Source of the DNA: an uncultured Aquimarina sp.
GTDB taxonomy: Bacteria > Bacteroidota > Bacteroidia > Flavobacteriales > Flavobacteriaceae
Direction: 5' to 3'
Length of the DNA stretch: 64,000 bases
Assembly: GCF_947496855.1 (NCBI RefSeq)
Contig: NZ_CANMED010000001.1
Location: forward strand, 1,178,001 to 1,242,000
The position numbers and the translations under genes were made by a program. The first letter of the stretch is position 1; the number at the start of each line of letters is the position of its first letter. This document shows, one piece after another, positions 30,201 through 38,062 of the stretch. Below the pieces are notes generated by a model. The model worked only from the letters and a program-made list of their open reading frames with translations. It searched no databases and had not been told where the DNA came from.

Positions 30201-30415
30201 ATATCACTATAGGGTATTCAATTCCTAAAGAAAATTTACCTAATTTATTTACCAAGGTCAGAGTTTATACAACTTCCCAAAACCCTTTTACTTTTACAGA
30301 TTATAGTGGTTTTGACCCTGAAATAGGTGGAGACGGGATCTTTACCAGAGGAGTAGATCAATTATCCTATCCTGTTTCGAGAAGAATTCTATTTGGTGTT
30401 CAACTTGGTTTTTAA
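27278..30415 (+). CDS. SusC-like TonB-dependent outer-membrane transporter
   Basis: The 1045-aa protein has a signal peptide (about 15-30, ending SSKAQ), a carboxypeptidase-like CNA-B domain (about 33-105, GTITDESNMPLLGVNV, SDFDGNYAI), a plug domain starting VVVIGYGTQRKIEVTGAV (about 113), the SusC-typical GAASAAVYGVRAANGVILITTKKG-like plug end, and a beta-barrel ending in a terminal Phe (LFGVQLGF). It imports galactan oligosaccharides across the outer membrane using TonB energy. It is followed by susD after 22 nt. The promoter carries the locus 19-bp repeat, so it is induced with the agarases. No extra N-terminal signalling domain for an anti-sigma factor is present. Confidence 0.95.
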   Translation: MKNKKTIKNKKYHWLLICILMLYSISSKAQEEFNLTGTITDESNMPLLGVNVLIQGTKKGTVSDFDGNYAIKANKGDVLVFSSVGFIKQSLVVGGSTTMNIVLAQNSQELEQVVVIGYGTQRKIEVTGAVSNVTAEIISKAPVSDVAESLQGQVAGVNIQASSGRPGEEANIQIRGVGSLSPGSLGPLFVVDGIPFQGNPNIAPEQIESIDILKDGASAAVYGVRAANGVILITTKKGKTGQLKVDYSTYLAVQNITSGVPLMNTNQQLFSDQAINDADGTVNNTFFLNPNALDFESDFVGDVQNDNALIQNHNLNISGGVGDLSLNINGSYFDQEGVLINSGFNRLTTRITGQYRKERLKIFTSIAITDELRQQEPFALLEQAVAQKPFQPAISDVEPVNGVVQLGVGSGQPELLSFLTRLLNDVDERRIKSSNVAFSLDYEILKGLTYKINLGRNTWDFRRKFLRPQYLLFNVNGDFVPGASREDAILQESFILNQRSTVENSLNYNLDIGNHNIKLLALASYEQFDTKTVNTGVIGLASNDTDVLGQGQEPINPSGFDSTNKLSGLLGRVQYNFDDRYLLSGSIRRDGSSNFAPENRFKLFYGLSVGWNISEERFFKNAKLDFINNFKFRGSIAEVGNQTVAGTNPTPFIPTIESGVNFIFGSEENLAFGQIGRRIVDPNIQWETKISRNFGLDLSMFRNKLSFTADYYINDRKDLLLEERLPPSTGTSAPRDDSFRSRIINAGNLTNQGLELSLSYKDETTYGLKWSVSGTFTRNVNEITDLNGTRRGFSGGVPIFTIGNADNTTFLAEGFEAGSFFLLQNEGVIQTQEELQAYQQIVPDARIGDIAYINQPTLDTNGDGIADTADGTINDDDRVYAGSGQPEFEAGFNLNLEYKGFDFFIQNYFSYGAEVYNGARLAAYVYGRHEEQFGQWTPQNPNSNIPARRAGLVSTSTRPRSDFFLEDGSYWRIRNITIGYSIPKENLPNLFTKVRVYTTSQNPFTFTDYSGFDPEIGGDGIFTRGVDQLSYPVSRRILFGVQLGF

Positions 30416-30437
30416 AATATACTTATACAATTTTATT

Positions 30438-32183
30438 ATGAAAATTAAAAACAACTTAAATACTTACATTACTTTCTTCCTTAGTATGATACTACTGACA
30501 GGTTGTGAGTTAGATGTAGAAAATTCTAATGCAATAACCGAAGAAACTTTTTGGAGAACTCCAAATGACTTTGATACAGCATTAACTACAGTATATGGTG
30601 CTCTTCAATTTCAAGCCGTTAGTGGATCAGGACTTGCTTTTGAGATGATCGTAGGAGATGAAGCTGGCACTGAAAATTTCTATCGTCAAATCGAATTTGC
30701 TACTTTAAACTTTGGAGATGCAAGCGAACAAGTGGTAAACAAATGGAATGAACTATACATTGGAGTTTTTAGAGCCAATCAAGTTCTCGAACAACTCCCT
30801 AATAATATCGAAATATTTGATGACATTGAGGAAGCTAGATCAATTGAAGCACAAGCTCGTTTTTTAAGAGCTTTCTATTATTTTCAATTAACGCATACCT
30901 ATGGAGGTGCCGTCATTAGAACTTCTGTACCTAGAACTGCAGAAGAGATAGCTGCCCCTTTTAGTTCAATAGAAGAAGTTACAAATCAAGTAATTATACC
31001 AGATCTTATCTTTGCTAAGGATAACCTCCCGCAAGCTTGGCCTTCATCTCAATTAGGAAGGGTAACTTGGGGAGCGGCTACCGCATTATTAGGAAAAACG
31101 TATTTATACTCAAAACAATGGACACAAGCAGTAACAGAGTTTAGAGAAGTAATAGATTCTAATATTTATAACCTTGCTCCTAATAATCTAGACAACTTTT
31201 CGCATTTAACTGAGTTTAATACTGAATCTATTTTAGAAACTCCTTATTCTACAGAATTCAATCCAGGAGCTAATGGTAATGTGGTTGATAATAATACTTT
31301 TGAGACCGGAGCCGAAGCAAGTGGAATTGCACCATCTATCGGACAGTTACAGTTTGGAGCGTTTAATGTAGTACTACCAACTTATTTTCTTCACGAACTT
31401 TTTGTAAGAGACGAAATAGACACCAATAATCCTATCAATGATGGAAATATTCAATCCAAAAGAATGGGTGCAAGTATTGTTCCTGTTGATGGTGACGGCT
31501 TATATTATGGATTACCCATAAATGACAAACCAGGATGGGTATTTGGCCAAAGTTCTTATGCTAAAAAATATTCTAACTGGTATCATTTAGGAAATGAAGA
31601 TGGAAATAGTCGTTCTGAAATTAATTTCAGGCATATACGCCTTGCAGATGTTTATTTAATGTATGCAGAAGCTGTTCTGGAAGCAAATGGTGATGTTGAC
31701 ACCGCTATCGAATTTATTGATAGAATTCGAAGAAGAGCTGGAGTTATAACGCTAAGAGATTATATTATTGCCAATGGAGGTTTTCCGCAATTTCACATAA
31801 GCGAACAAGTAAATGGTACTCAACCTTTTGTTACTGCATCAGTAGCATCAGTAATGACTCATTTAAGAAGAGTAGAGAGGCCTTTAGAACTTTGTTTTGA
31901 AGGGCATCGATGGAAAGACTTAGTAAGGTGGGGTATTGCTGGTAATGTCCTAAATGAACTGTTACAAGATGAATTATGGAGAATTCAAAATCAAACAGGA
32001 ATTTTGGATGTTATTGTAAATCCAAATGTACCAGGGAGTGGTGTCGGAGTGGCTCCACTATTTATAAGAGAAAAGGTAAGACCTGATTTTGGTCAAGCAA
32101 GTCAAAACTATAACGCCTCCATTCATAACTATTTCCCTATTCCTGCTACAGAATTACAAACAAACGATCAAATTGGTAATTAA
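30438..32183 (+). CDS. SusD/RagB-like surface glycan-binding lipoprotein
   Basis: I chose ATG 30438 because the frame upstream of it (to 30393) overlaps the susC end and would spoil the signal peptide. The product is 581 aa with lipobox LLTGC (Cys23). The body shows SusD features: an early SNAITEETFWRTPNDFDTALT segment, a TPR-rich helical core with ARFLRAFYYFQLTHTYGG, and the C-terminal RRVERPLELCFEGHRWKDLVRWG region with IPATELQTN near the end. It sits on the SusC barrel and captures oligosaccharides. The pair SusC-SusD defines this as a polysaccharide utilisation locus. Confidence 0.95.
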   Translation: MKIKNNLNTYITFFLSMILLTGCELDVENSNAITEETFWRTPNDFDTALTTVYGALQFQAVSGSGLAFEMIVGDEAGTENFYRQIEFATLNFGDASEQVVNKWNELYIGVFRANQVLEQLPNNIEIFDDIEEARSIEAQARFLRAFYYFQLTHTYGGAVIRTSVPRTAEEIAAPFSSIEEVTNQVIIPDLIFAKDNLPQAWPSSQLGRVTWGAATALLGKTYLYSKQWTQAVTEFREVIDSNIYNLAPNNLDNFSHLTEFNTESILETPYSTEFNPGANGNVVDNNTFETGAEASGIAPSIGQLQFGAFNVVLPTYFLHELFVRDEIDTNNPINDGNIQSKRMGASIVPVDGDGLYYGLPINDKPGWVFGQSSYAKKYSNWYHLGNEDGNSRSEINFRHIRLADVYLMYAEAVLEANGDVDTAIEFIDRIRRRAGVITLRDYIIANGGFPQFHISEQVNGTQPFVTASVASVMTHLRRVERPLELCFEGHRWKDLVRWGIAGNVLNELLQDELWRIQNQTGILDVIVNPNVPGSGVGVAPLFIREKVRPDFGQASQNYNASIHNYFPIPATELQTNDQIGN

Positions 32184-32190
32184 AATTTTT

Positions 32191-33744
32191 ATGAATATGA
32201 AAAAGCTGTTAAGATATATGATAATCCTTATAATTAGCACTATAGCTATTATAAGTTGTCAGGATGATGATGTAGACATCAATGTTCCTAGTCAAAGAGT
32301 TATTTTTACCTCTGAGCAAAGTCAAGGTAATCAAATCCGATTAAATTCTAATCTTACTTTTGGAGATGTCTCAACAGGAGTAATTTCCAGAATTTGGACC
32401 TTCCCTGAGGGTGTTGCCAATGTAACAACATCTAATAGTGATGTTGTAAAAGCTGTTTTTACAAGGATTGGAGAACATAATATTACCTTAAACCAAGTCT
32501 TCGAAGAAGATGCTTATGTTGATGGCCAGTTACGAGGACGTGAATTAGATACAACTATTGTAGTCCGAGTAATCGAACCTATAGCGATAAATCTTAAAGG
32601 AAATTATATCAATCCTGACGGGACTATTGGAGCAGCATTAGACATCAGTAATAATGCTGAAAATGAAGTAATAGCAAGTAGATCAATTCGATATACTTTT
32701 GAACTTACAGGAGAACCTCAAAATATTGATTGGACACTTGATGGTGGAGATCCTGAGACAGCTTCTGGAGTTAATGAAATTGATGTAACTTACAAACGAA
32801 TTGGTTCTTATGACATTGATGTCGAAGCTAATACCAATAGACCGTTAGGAACTGCAGTTTCATCTTTTACAAACTTAATAAAAGTAATTCCTTCTACAGA
32901 TCCTGTAACTCTAGATAGAGTAACAGGGAAAAGAGATGGGACTTTAGCGTTGGAATTTAGTAGAGAAATGGATGAAGCAAGTATAGTAAGTGATCAGTTT
33001 TCATTGAGTATAGAAAACAACAGTACTTCCATTCCGGCAACTATACAAAGTATAAGGCTAGATCCTTCAGAAAAAAATGTTTTATTAGTTTCATTAATCG
33101 GAGATTTGATATACATTGATGATTCTGTAACGGTATCATATACTGCAGGGTCTTTATTTACAACCGATGGCGTACAAGCTGAAAGTTTTGTAGATATTTC
33201 AATGGATTCTTTTGAGCAAGGAGAAAACATATTAGAATCAACCACTGTAGATTTCAGTTTTGAAAACTCTACGAATGACGATAACTGGCCGTATCAATTT
33301 TGGGGAGGCATCTGGGAATTATATGACTTTTCTATAGATTTTTCTCGAGCAAAAACAGGAACGAGAAGTGGTGTTGTTAATATGCAAGCCAATGGGGGGA
33401 TGATTATTGGACATACATCTGGAACATTTCCTTTAGAAGCTGGCCAAGGATATGAAATAGGAATATGGTCATATGTAGAAAATATAGGAAACACTCCGGG
33501 AGGATCTAATAATCCAGATTTAAGAATCTATTGGACTCCAGCTACAAATTTCTCTCTTGGACCAAATCCTGAAATCACCTCTTCCTACCCTACCAACCAA
33601 TGGGTATACAGTTCTATTGTAGTTACGGCTACTGAAACTGAAGAAAAACAATTTCTGATCAGAGGATTTAATGAATTTAATAATATGCCTATCAAAATTT
33701 TTATTGATGATTTATTTGTAAGCAAGGTTAACCTTAGACCTTAA
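32191..33744 (+). CDS. Surface glycan-binding lipoprotein (SusE/F-position, PKD-like and CBM-like domains)
   Basis: ATG 32191 (or 32197) is preferred over 32089, which lies inside susD. The 517-aa product has a lipobox ending IIS-Cys23. Two PKD-like beta domains (about 25-120 and 125-230) are followed by an Ig-like segment (about 235-330) and a C-terminal carbohydrate-binding-like beta-sandwich (about 345-517, with WPYQFWGGIWELYDFSID and an IDDLFV final strand). It lacks catalytic motifs. Proteins in this position bind the polysaccharide at the surface and pass it to SusCD. It starts 7 nt after susD, so the three genes form one transcript. Confidence 0.85.
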   Translation: MNMKKLLRYMIILIISTIAIISCQDDDVDINVPSQRVIFTSEQSQGNQIRLNSNLTFGDVSTGVISRIWTFPEGVANVTTSNSDVVKAVFTRIGEHNITLNQVFEEDAYVDGQLRGRELDTTIVVRVIEPIAINLKGNYINPDGTIGAALDISNNAENEVIASRSIRYTFELTGEPQNIDWTLDGGDPETASGVNEIDVTYKRIGSYDIDVEANTNRPLGTAVSSFTNLIKVIPSTDPVTLDRVTGKRDGTLALEFSREMDEASIVSDQFSLSIENNSTSIPATIQSIRLDPSEKNVLLVSLIGDLIYIDDSVTVSYTAGSLFTTDGVQAESFVDISMDSFEQGENILESTTVDFSFENSTNDDNWPYQFWGGIWELYDFSIDFSRAKTGTRSGVVNMQANGGMIIGHTSGTFPLEAGQGYEIGIWSYVENIGNTPGGSNNPDLRIYWTPATNFSLGPNPEITSSYPTNQWVYSSIVVTATETEEKQFLIRGFNEFNNMPIKIFIDDLFVSKVNLRP

Positions 33745-33801
33745 CATTAATACATTAGCCAATGTAAGCGCTTATTATTAGATAACAGAATACTTCTAAA
33801 A

Positions 33802-33884
33802 AAAAGAGAAAGAAACTCGTTAGTTTATTATCCTTTAATTGTGATAATAGAAATCTATTTTTCTACTAGCTTTCTTTCTCTTTT
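33802..33884. terminator. Long stem-loop after the susCD operon
   Basis: A perfect 14-bp inverted repeat, AAAAGAGAAAGAAA (33802-33815) with TTTCTTTCTCTTTT (33871-33884), closes a 55-nt loop that has its own short hairpin (TATTATC / GATAATA). The 3' T-rich arm fits a terminator or a processing/attenuation hairpin between the binding-protein gene and the GH16 gene. Confidence 0.55.
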
Positions 33885-33987
33885 CATTGATTATATAACA
33901 ACAATCATTAAAAAGAATACATCTCAGCTAAAAATCAAGTAGCAGTTCTCTATAGAAAAAACATTCTATTTATATCAAAAATATAAT

Positions 33988-35115
33988 ATGAAAATCTTTA
34001 AAATTTTAACGGTTACTCTTCTCTTTTTTATCTTAAGTTGCAAACAAGAGGATGATGATATTTTAATACTTGAAAACCCCAATGTTTCAGAAGAAGAGGA
34101 GGAAGAAACAGAAGTATTAGGATCAATTCCTGTTTTATCTGACTGTTTGTTAGGAGACATAAACTTATTTGATACGCCAGTAAATAATGTAATAGAAGAA
34201 GTTTCTTTAGCGGAACAAGGAATGAAGGATTGGAAAAGAATTGAAGAATTATCAGATGAATTCAATTATCCTGGAGGTAAACAATCTCCAGAATTCCAGA
34301 ACAAATGGCGTTTAGGATATGTAAATGATTTTCAACCTTTACCCACCGTTTGGACTGGCGATCAGATTTCATTTGAAAATGATATGGTTAATACTGGTAA
34401 TCGCGTATTGATTCTTCAAGCCGTAATTGACGAAACCGGAAATGAAAAACGATTACGTTGTGGTATGATTTCATCAAATGAAACCAGTAGTTATCCCCTA
34501 TACCAAGAAGCAAAAGTAAAAATAAGTAATTCTCAATTAGCAAATGCAGTTTGGATGATAAGTAAGGATACGCAATTAGAAGAGATTGATAATCTCGAAG
34601 CGTATGGACCAAGAATCAGAGTTGATGGTCAAGAATGTGACCGCCCCTATTTTGCTAACAGAATACATCTAAGTCATCATACCTTTAAACAAACGAACTC
34701 AGAAAGATTTGATTACCAACCACAAAAAGACACTTGGATGTCTCGAAAAAATGATGCTAGTGATTGCTCCAGAGACAATGATGTAGTTTGGAGTGAGCAG
34801 TTTCATATTTTTGGAGTTAAATGGGAGAGTCCGACAAAATTAATTTACTTTATAGATGGAAAGAAAGTAAAAACCTTAAATGGATTAAGAGAAGAAGATA
34901 CTATAGATCCAAGAGGATATACTACTTGTGGTGATGGTCTTACCAGAGAGATGCATATGCTAATAAGTCAGGCTGCTCAACCTTGGAGATATGAAAGTGT
35001 TGATGCATTTTGGAATAGTGATGATGTAAAATCAGGACTTCATACCAAAATGATGGTTGATTGGATAAGAGTTTATTCACCAAATGGTCAGTTAAACAAA
35101 CTGGAATGTAATTAA
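33988..35115 (+). CDS. GH16 beta-agarase-like lipoprotein
   Basis: The 375-aa protein has a lipobox (FILSC, Cys18) and an acidic linker (about 20-45), which fits surface display. The GH16 domain (about 75-370) has the signature EEIDNLEAYG: Glu199 nucleophile, Asp201, Glu204 acid/base. The Asn at the fourth signature position is unusual, where family members mostly have a hydrophobic residue. The following IHLSHHTF stretch and the KMMVDWIRVY end match beta-agarases of the GH16 agarase subfamilies. It is an endo-enzyme at the cell surface working next to SusCD. It lies after the susCD stem-loop, without the 19-bp repeat in front, so it may rely on read-through. Confidence 0.87.
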   Translation: MKIFKILTVTLLFFILSCKQEDDDILILENPNVSEEEEEETEVLGSIPVLSDCLLGDINLFDTPVNNVIEEVSLAEQGMKDWKRIEELSDEFNYPGGKQSPEFQNKWRLGYVNDFQPLPTVWTGDQISFENDMVNTGNRVLILQAVIDETGNEKRLRCGMISSNETSSYPLYQEAKVKISNSQLANAVWMISKDTQLEEIDNLEAYGPRIRVDGQECDRPYFANRIHLSHHTFKQTNSERFDYQPQKDTWMSRKNDASDCSRDNDVVWSEQFHIFGVKWESPTKLIYFIDGKKVKTLNGLREEDTIDPRGYTTCGDGLTREMHMLISQAAQPWRYESVDAFWNSDDVKSGLHTKMMVDWIRVYSPNGQLNKLECN

Positions 35116-35196
35116 AACCCTTGTTAATCACATATTTTTTCACTCCCTTTATCATATAGATTTTAAAAAGAATAAATTTTTATAGTATAACAGAAA

Positions 35197-37071
35197 ATGA
35201 AATTTAAGAATCAAATTTACCAAAGAGTAAAGGAAATCCTTTTGCTATTGATATTTTTCACCTCGTCATTTATTATTAATGCACAATCAAAAGATTTATA
35301 TTCCTATATTAAAAACAATAAATTAAAAGACAGAATCTGTTTTGCAATGTATACTGTTAATGAAAAAAAACTCAAGTTAACCGCTCAATTTTATCCCATT
35401 AAAAACTATGAACCTTTTGAGGCTACACTAGAAATTAAGCAACAAGGTACATGGCAAGAAATTGCCAAAACAGATATTATCTATCCGGGATACACTGCAC
35501 CGTTTAGCATAGAAAACTGGGATGATACTAAAGAAGTAGCTTACCGTGTTGTATACAATGAAAAAGCGACTTATGAAGGTATCATTCGAAAAAACCCCTT
35601 GGATAAGGAAGATTTTGTAATGGGTGTCCTTTCATGTAATTCCTCATTTGCCAGCCATGGAGGAGATATTTCTCGAAATGACATTGTAGATAATTTCAAA
35701 AAAATAAAACCTGATCTATTATTCTTTGCAGGAGATCAAGTTTATGAGCATAGCGAACACCTAATACATTGGTTAAAATTTGGTCGCGATTTTGGAGATA
35801 TCACCCGAAATACTCCTACCGTTTGTATTACCGATGATCATGATATTGGTCAGGGAAATATCTGGGGACAAGGAGGAATTAAATCAAACTCCAGAAGAGG
35901 TGTTCACGGAGGTTATTATATGCCATTAGAGTATATAAAAGAGGTAGAGAGAGCACAGACTAGTCATCTACCAGATCCTTATGACCCTACTCCTATCAAT
36001 AGAGGGATTGGCGTATATTATACAGATCTAAAATGGGGAGGAATAAGTTTTGCGATTTTAGAAGATAGGAAATTTAAATCTGGTTTGACTAAAGTAACAA
36101 ATCAAAACCCAGATATTTTCAAGAATGGTCCAGCAGAAACCTTGTTTAGAAAAGATCTGAATGCTAAGAAATTAGATATTGAAGGACTTTCATTACTTGG
36201 AAAAAGGCAATTAAACTTTTTAGAAGATTGGACAACTGATTGGGAAGGTAGTCAAATGAAAGCAGTCCTTTCACAAACCATATTTGCTCAAGTAAGTAAT
36301 TATACAGGAAAATCTACTAATGAAGTTACGCAAGACTTTGATAGTAATGCTTGGCCTCAGTCGGCAAGAAATAAAGCATTATCCATTATTCGTAAAAGTT
36401 TTTCACCAATGATAGCTGGAGATCAGCATTTAGCTTCTTTTGTTCAACATGGAATTGATGATTGGGGAGATGCGGGTTTTTCTTTTGCCACGCCTGCAAT
36501 AGCTAACCTATGGTTACGCTGGTGGAAACCATCAAAAGAGTCAACAATCGATAGCAAAAGTGCTAAAAACTCACCTAACTATACTGGTAGATTCTTAGAT
36601 GGTTTCGGGAACAAGATGACCGTTATGGCTGTTGCAAATCCCACACAAAACGAAATTAACAAAGGAAAACTTTTATCCACTAGAGCAGCTGGAATTGGTA
36701 TCGTAAAATTTCATAAAAGTAATAGAACTATAACATTTGAATGTTGGCCAAGAAACGTGGATATTACAAATCCAAACAGTAAGCAATATGAAGGGTGGCC
36801 TGTAACAATTTCTCAAACTGATAATTTTAAAATTAAACAAGGCTATGAGCTTCCATTATTATCAATTAATAAAAAGAATCAAATAGTAACCATTAGGGAT
36901 AGCTATACCAAAGAATTAATTTCTTCTATTAGAATAAAAGACAATAAATTTCAACCCAAAGTTTTGAAAGAAGGGGAATACGATATTGAAATAGGAGAAG
37001 AAAATAAAAAAACACACCTCTATAAAATTTCCTCTAAAAAAAAGAATACAGAAAAATTAGAAATCAAATAA
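35197..37071 (+). CDS. PhoD-like metallophosphoesterase, secreted
   Basis: The 624-aa protein has a signal peptide (about 12-30, ending INAQ). An N-terminal beta domain (about 45-130) precedes a PhoD-type metallophosphoesterase domain (about 138-540). Metal-site motifs are AGDQVYEH (Asp180), TDDHDIGQGN (Asp213-Asp214-His215) and AGDQH (about 408-412); Cys147 in VLSCNSS may be the nucleophile-side residue. PhoD enzymes hydrolyse phosphodiesters or monoesters with Ca/Fe. Red-algal galactans are sulfated rather than phosphorylated, so its job here is unclear: a sulfate- or phosphate-ester hydrolase on the glycan, or phosphate scavenging. It is 81 nt after the GH16 gene and followed by a strong terminator. 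Confidence 0.8.
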   Translation: MKFKNQIYQRVKEILLLLIFFTSSFIINAQSKDLYSYIKNNKLKDRICFAMYTVNEKKLKLTAQFYPIKNYEPFEATLEIKQQGTWQEIAKTDIIYPGYTAPFSIENWDDTKEVAYRVVYNEKATYEGIIRKNPLDKEDFVMGVLSCNSSFASHGGDISRNDIVDNFKKIKPDLLFFAGDQVYEHSEHLIHWLKFGRDFGDITRNTPTVCITDDHDIGQGNIWGQGGIKSNSRRGVHGGYYMPLEYIKEVERAQTSHLPDPYDPTPINRGIGVYYTDLKWGGISFAILEDRKFKSGLTKVTNQNPDIFKNGPAETLFRKDLNAKKLDIEGLSLLGKRQLNFLEDWTTDWEGSQMKAVLSQTIFAQVSNYTGKSTNEVTQDFDSNAWPQSARNKALSIIRKSFSPMIAGDQHLASFVQHGIDDWGDAGFSFATPAIANLWLRWWKPSKESTIDSKSAKNSPNYTGRFLDGFGNKMTVMAVANPTQNEINKGKLLSTRAAGIGIVKFHKSNRTITFECWPRNVDITNPNSKQYEGWPVTISQTDNFKIKQGYELPLLSINKKNQIVTIRDSYTKELISSIRIKDNKFQPKVLKEGEYDIEIGEENKKTHLYKISSKKKNTEKLEIK

Positions 37072-37184
37072 GTAAAACAGCCATTTTTATTTTATAATTG
37101 ATAATATGAAGACAAAAGTTTTTATAACCAAGATATCGAATCTAAAATTATAAAACCAAATAGTACTAGTTTAACTACATTAGA

Positions 37185-37430
37185 ACAAGTGGTTTTTCCA
37201 TCCAATATGCTAAGTCAATTTAAGCAAAATATGCTTAAATTGACTTTATTCAAACCTTATTTCGGTTTAAAATTCATCATTATTAAGCTCTATTTTTTAA
37301 TAATAATTCATTAAAAAAGTTAAAAAAATTACAAATACACAGTTTTAAGATTCCAGAACACTGCTTTGTCTAATTATAATCTAGTTCATTTAGAGCGTAT
37401 TTTAGCATTTGTCCAGTTTTTGTCTACATA
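37185..37430 (+). repeat. Duplicated promoter region, copy 1
   Basis: Three blocks match the region at 41324-41531: 37185-37219 (starts ACAAGTGGTTTTTCCATCC), 37312-37337 (ATTAAAAAAGTTAAAAAA) and 37361-37428 (GCTTTGTCTAA onward, including both regulator sites). Copy 1 has a hairpin inserted after the first block. Confidence 0.7.
37212..37246 (+). terminator. Stem-loop terminator after the PhoD-like gene
   Basis: A perfect 15-bp inverted repeat centred on GTCAATTTAAGCA (37214-37226) and TGCTTAAATTGAC (37232-37244) with a 5-nt loop is followed by TTATT. It lies 140 nt after the stop. Confidence 0.65.
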
Positions 37431-37467
37431 CTTTTAGATATACTAAACTAAACTACCTGTAATTTTA
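37368..37467 (+). promoter_or_regulatory. Promoter of the second GH86 with two direct-repeat sites
   Basis: GTCCAGTTTTTGTCTACAT lies at 37411-37429, and exactly 30 nt later is TAATTTTA (37460-37467). A second site, GTCTAATTATAATCTAGTT, lies 43 bp upstream at 37368-37386. The start codon at 38063 is about 595 nt away, an exceptionally long leader. Confidence 0.7.
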
Positions 37468-37740
37468 TAATAATATGTACGACGTCTAAACTTTATTGAG
37501 AAAATGTTTAACTGATTACTCTTTTTAAGGTTGTTTATGTTCGCTAGTTTTTACAAATCATAAGTTCTTCTTTCTAAAACCTCCCCTCTAATTTTTTAAG
37601 GACGAAGGAACGTGACAAATTCTAAGGAATCCCTCTGTTTTTATAATCTTCTAAATTTAGTAGATGATACATACTTAGGAAGTTTTGATTCCCTTGATCG
37701 TGAATATCGTACAGTTTTATCTAACTAATTAATTGTAGCT

Positions 37741-37908
37741 ATGAGCTCTTTATCACGAATTATAAAGTATGTTTTTGCAGAAGAACAAACCCAACTTTAC
37801 TTTAACATTTTTTTTAAACAACTTTCTGCGTACCATGGTTTAAGAAAAAATAAACCTGTCTTTGGTTTGATGTACCGTAAAACACCATTCAAAACTACCG
37901 TTTTGTAA
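37741..37908 (+). CDS. Possible small ORF, 55 aa, in the GH86 leader
   Basis: The frame starts MSSLSRIIKYVFAEEQTQ and ends RKTPFKTTVL. It is basic, rich in aromatic residues and unlike anything I recognise. It could be a leader peptide gene, a remnant of an older gene, or chance. Confidence 0.25.
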   Translation: MSSLSRIIKYVFAEEQTQLYFNIFFKQLSAYHGLRKNKPVFGLMYRKTPFKTTVL

Positions 37909-38062
37909 TATCAGTACCATTTCAAAAATAAAACACAAACACCTGTTAATCAAAATAATATATATTTATAAAACTATGATCTATGCCTGTTTTCGAAATT
38001 TTTGATTACAGATAAATATTAACAAATACACAAGAATTTTTACAAACTCAATCTTTCTAATT

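Larger units (their letters stand above)
37072..38062. other. 991-nt intergenic region and long leader upstream of the second GH86
   Basis: It contains the terminator of the PhoD-like gene, a promoter region duplicated upstream of the GH16 gene at 41842, two direct-repeat regulator sites, and then about 595 nt between the -7 element and the GH86 start. Within that leader are a 55-codon ORF (37741-37908) and, just before it in another frame, a stretch that reads openly from about 37617 to a stop near 37728. I do not recognise either. Confidence 0.5.

Noticed and set aside
30393..30437. Upstream start for the SusD gene
   Set aside because: It overlaps the end of susC and puts 15 extra residues before a normal lipoprotein signal; the ATG at 30438 gives a standard lipobox at Cys23.
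32089..32190. Upstream start for the glycan-binding lipoprotein gene
   Set aside because: It lies within susD in another frame; the ATG at 32191 gives a clean lipoprotein signal.
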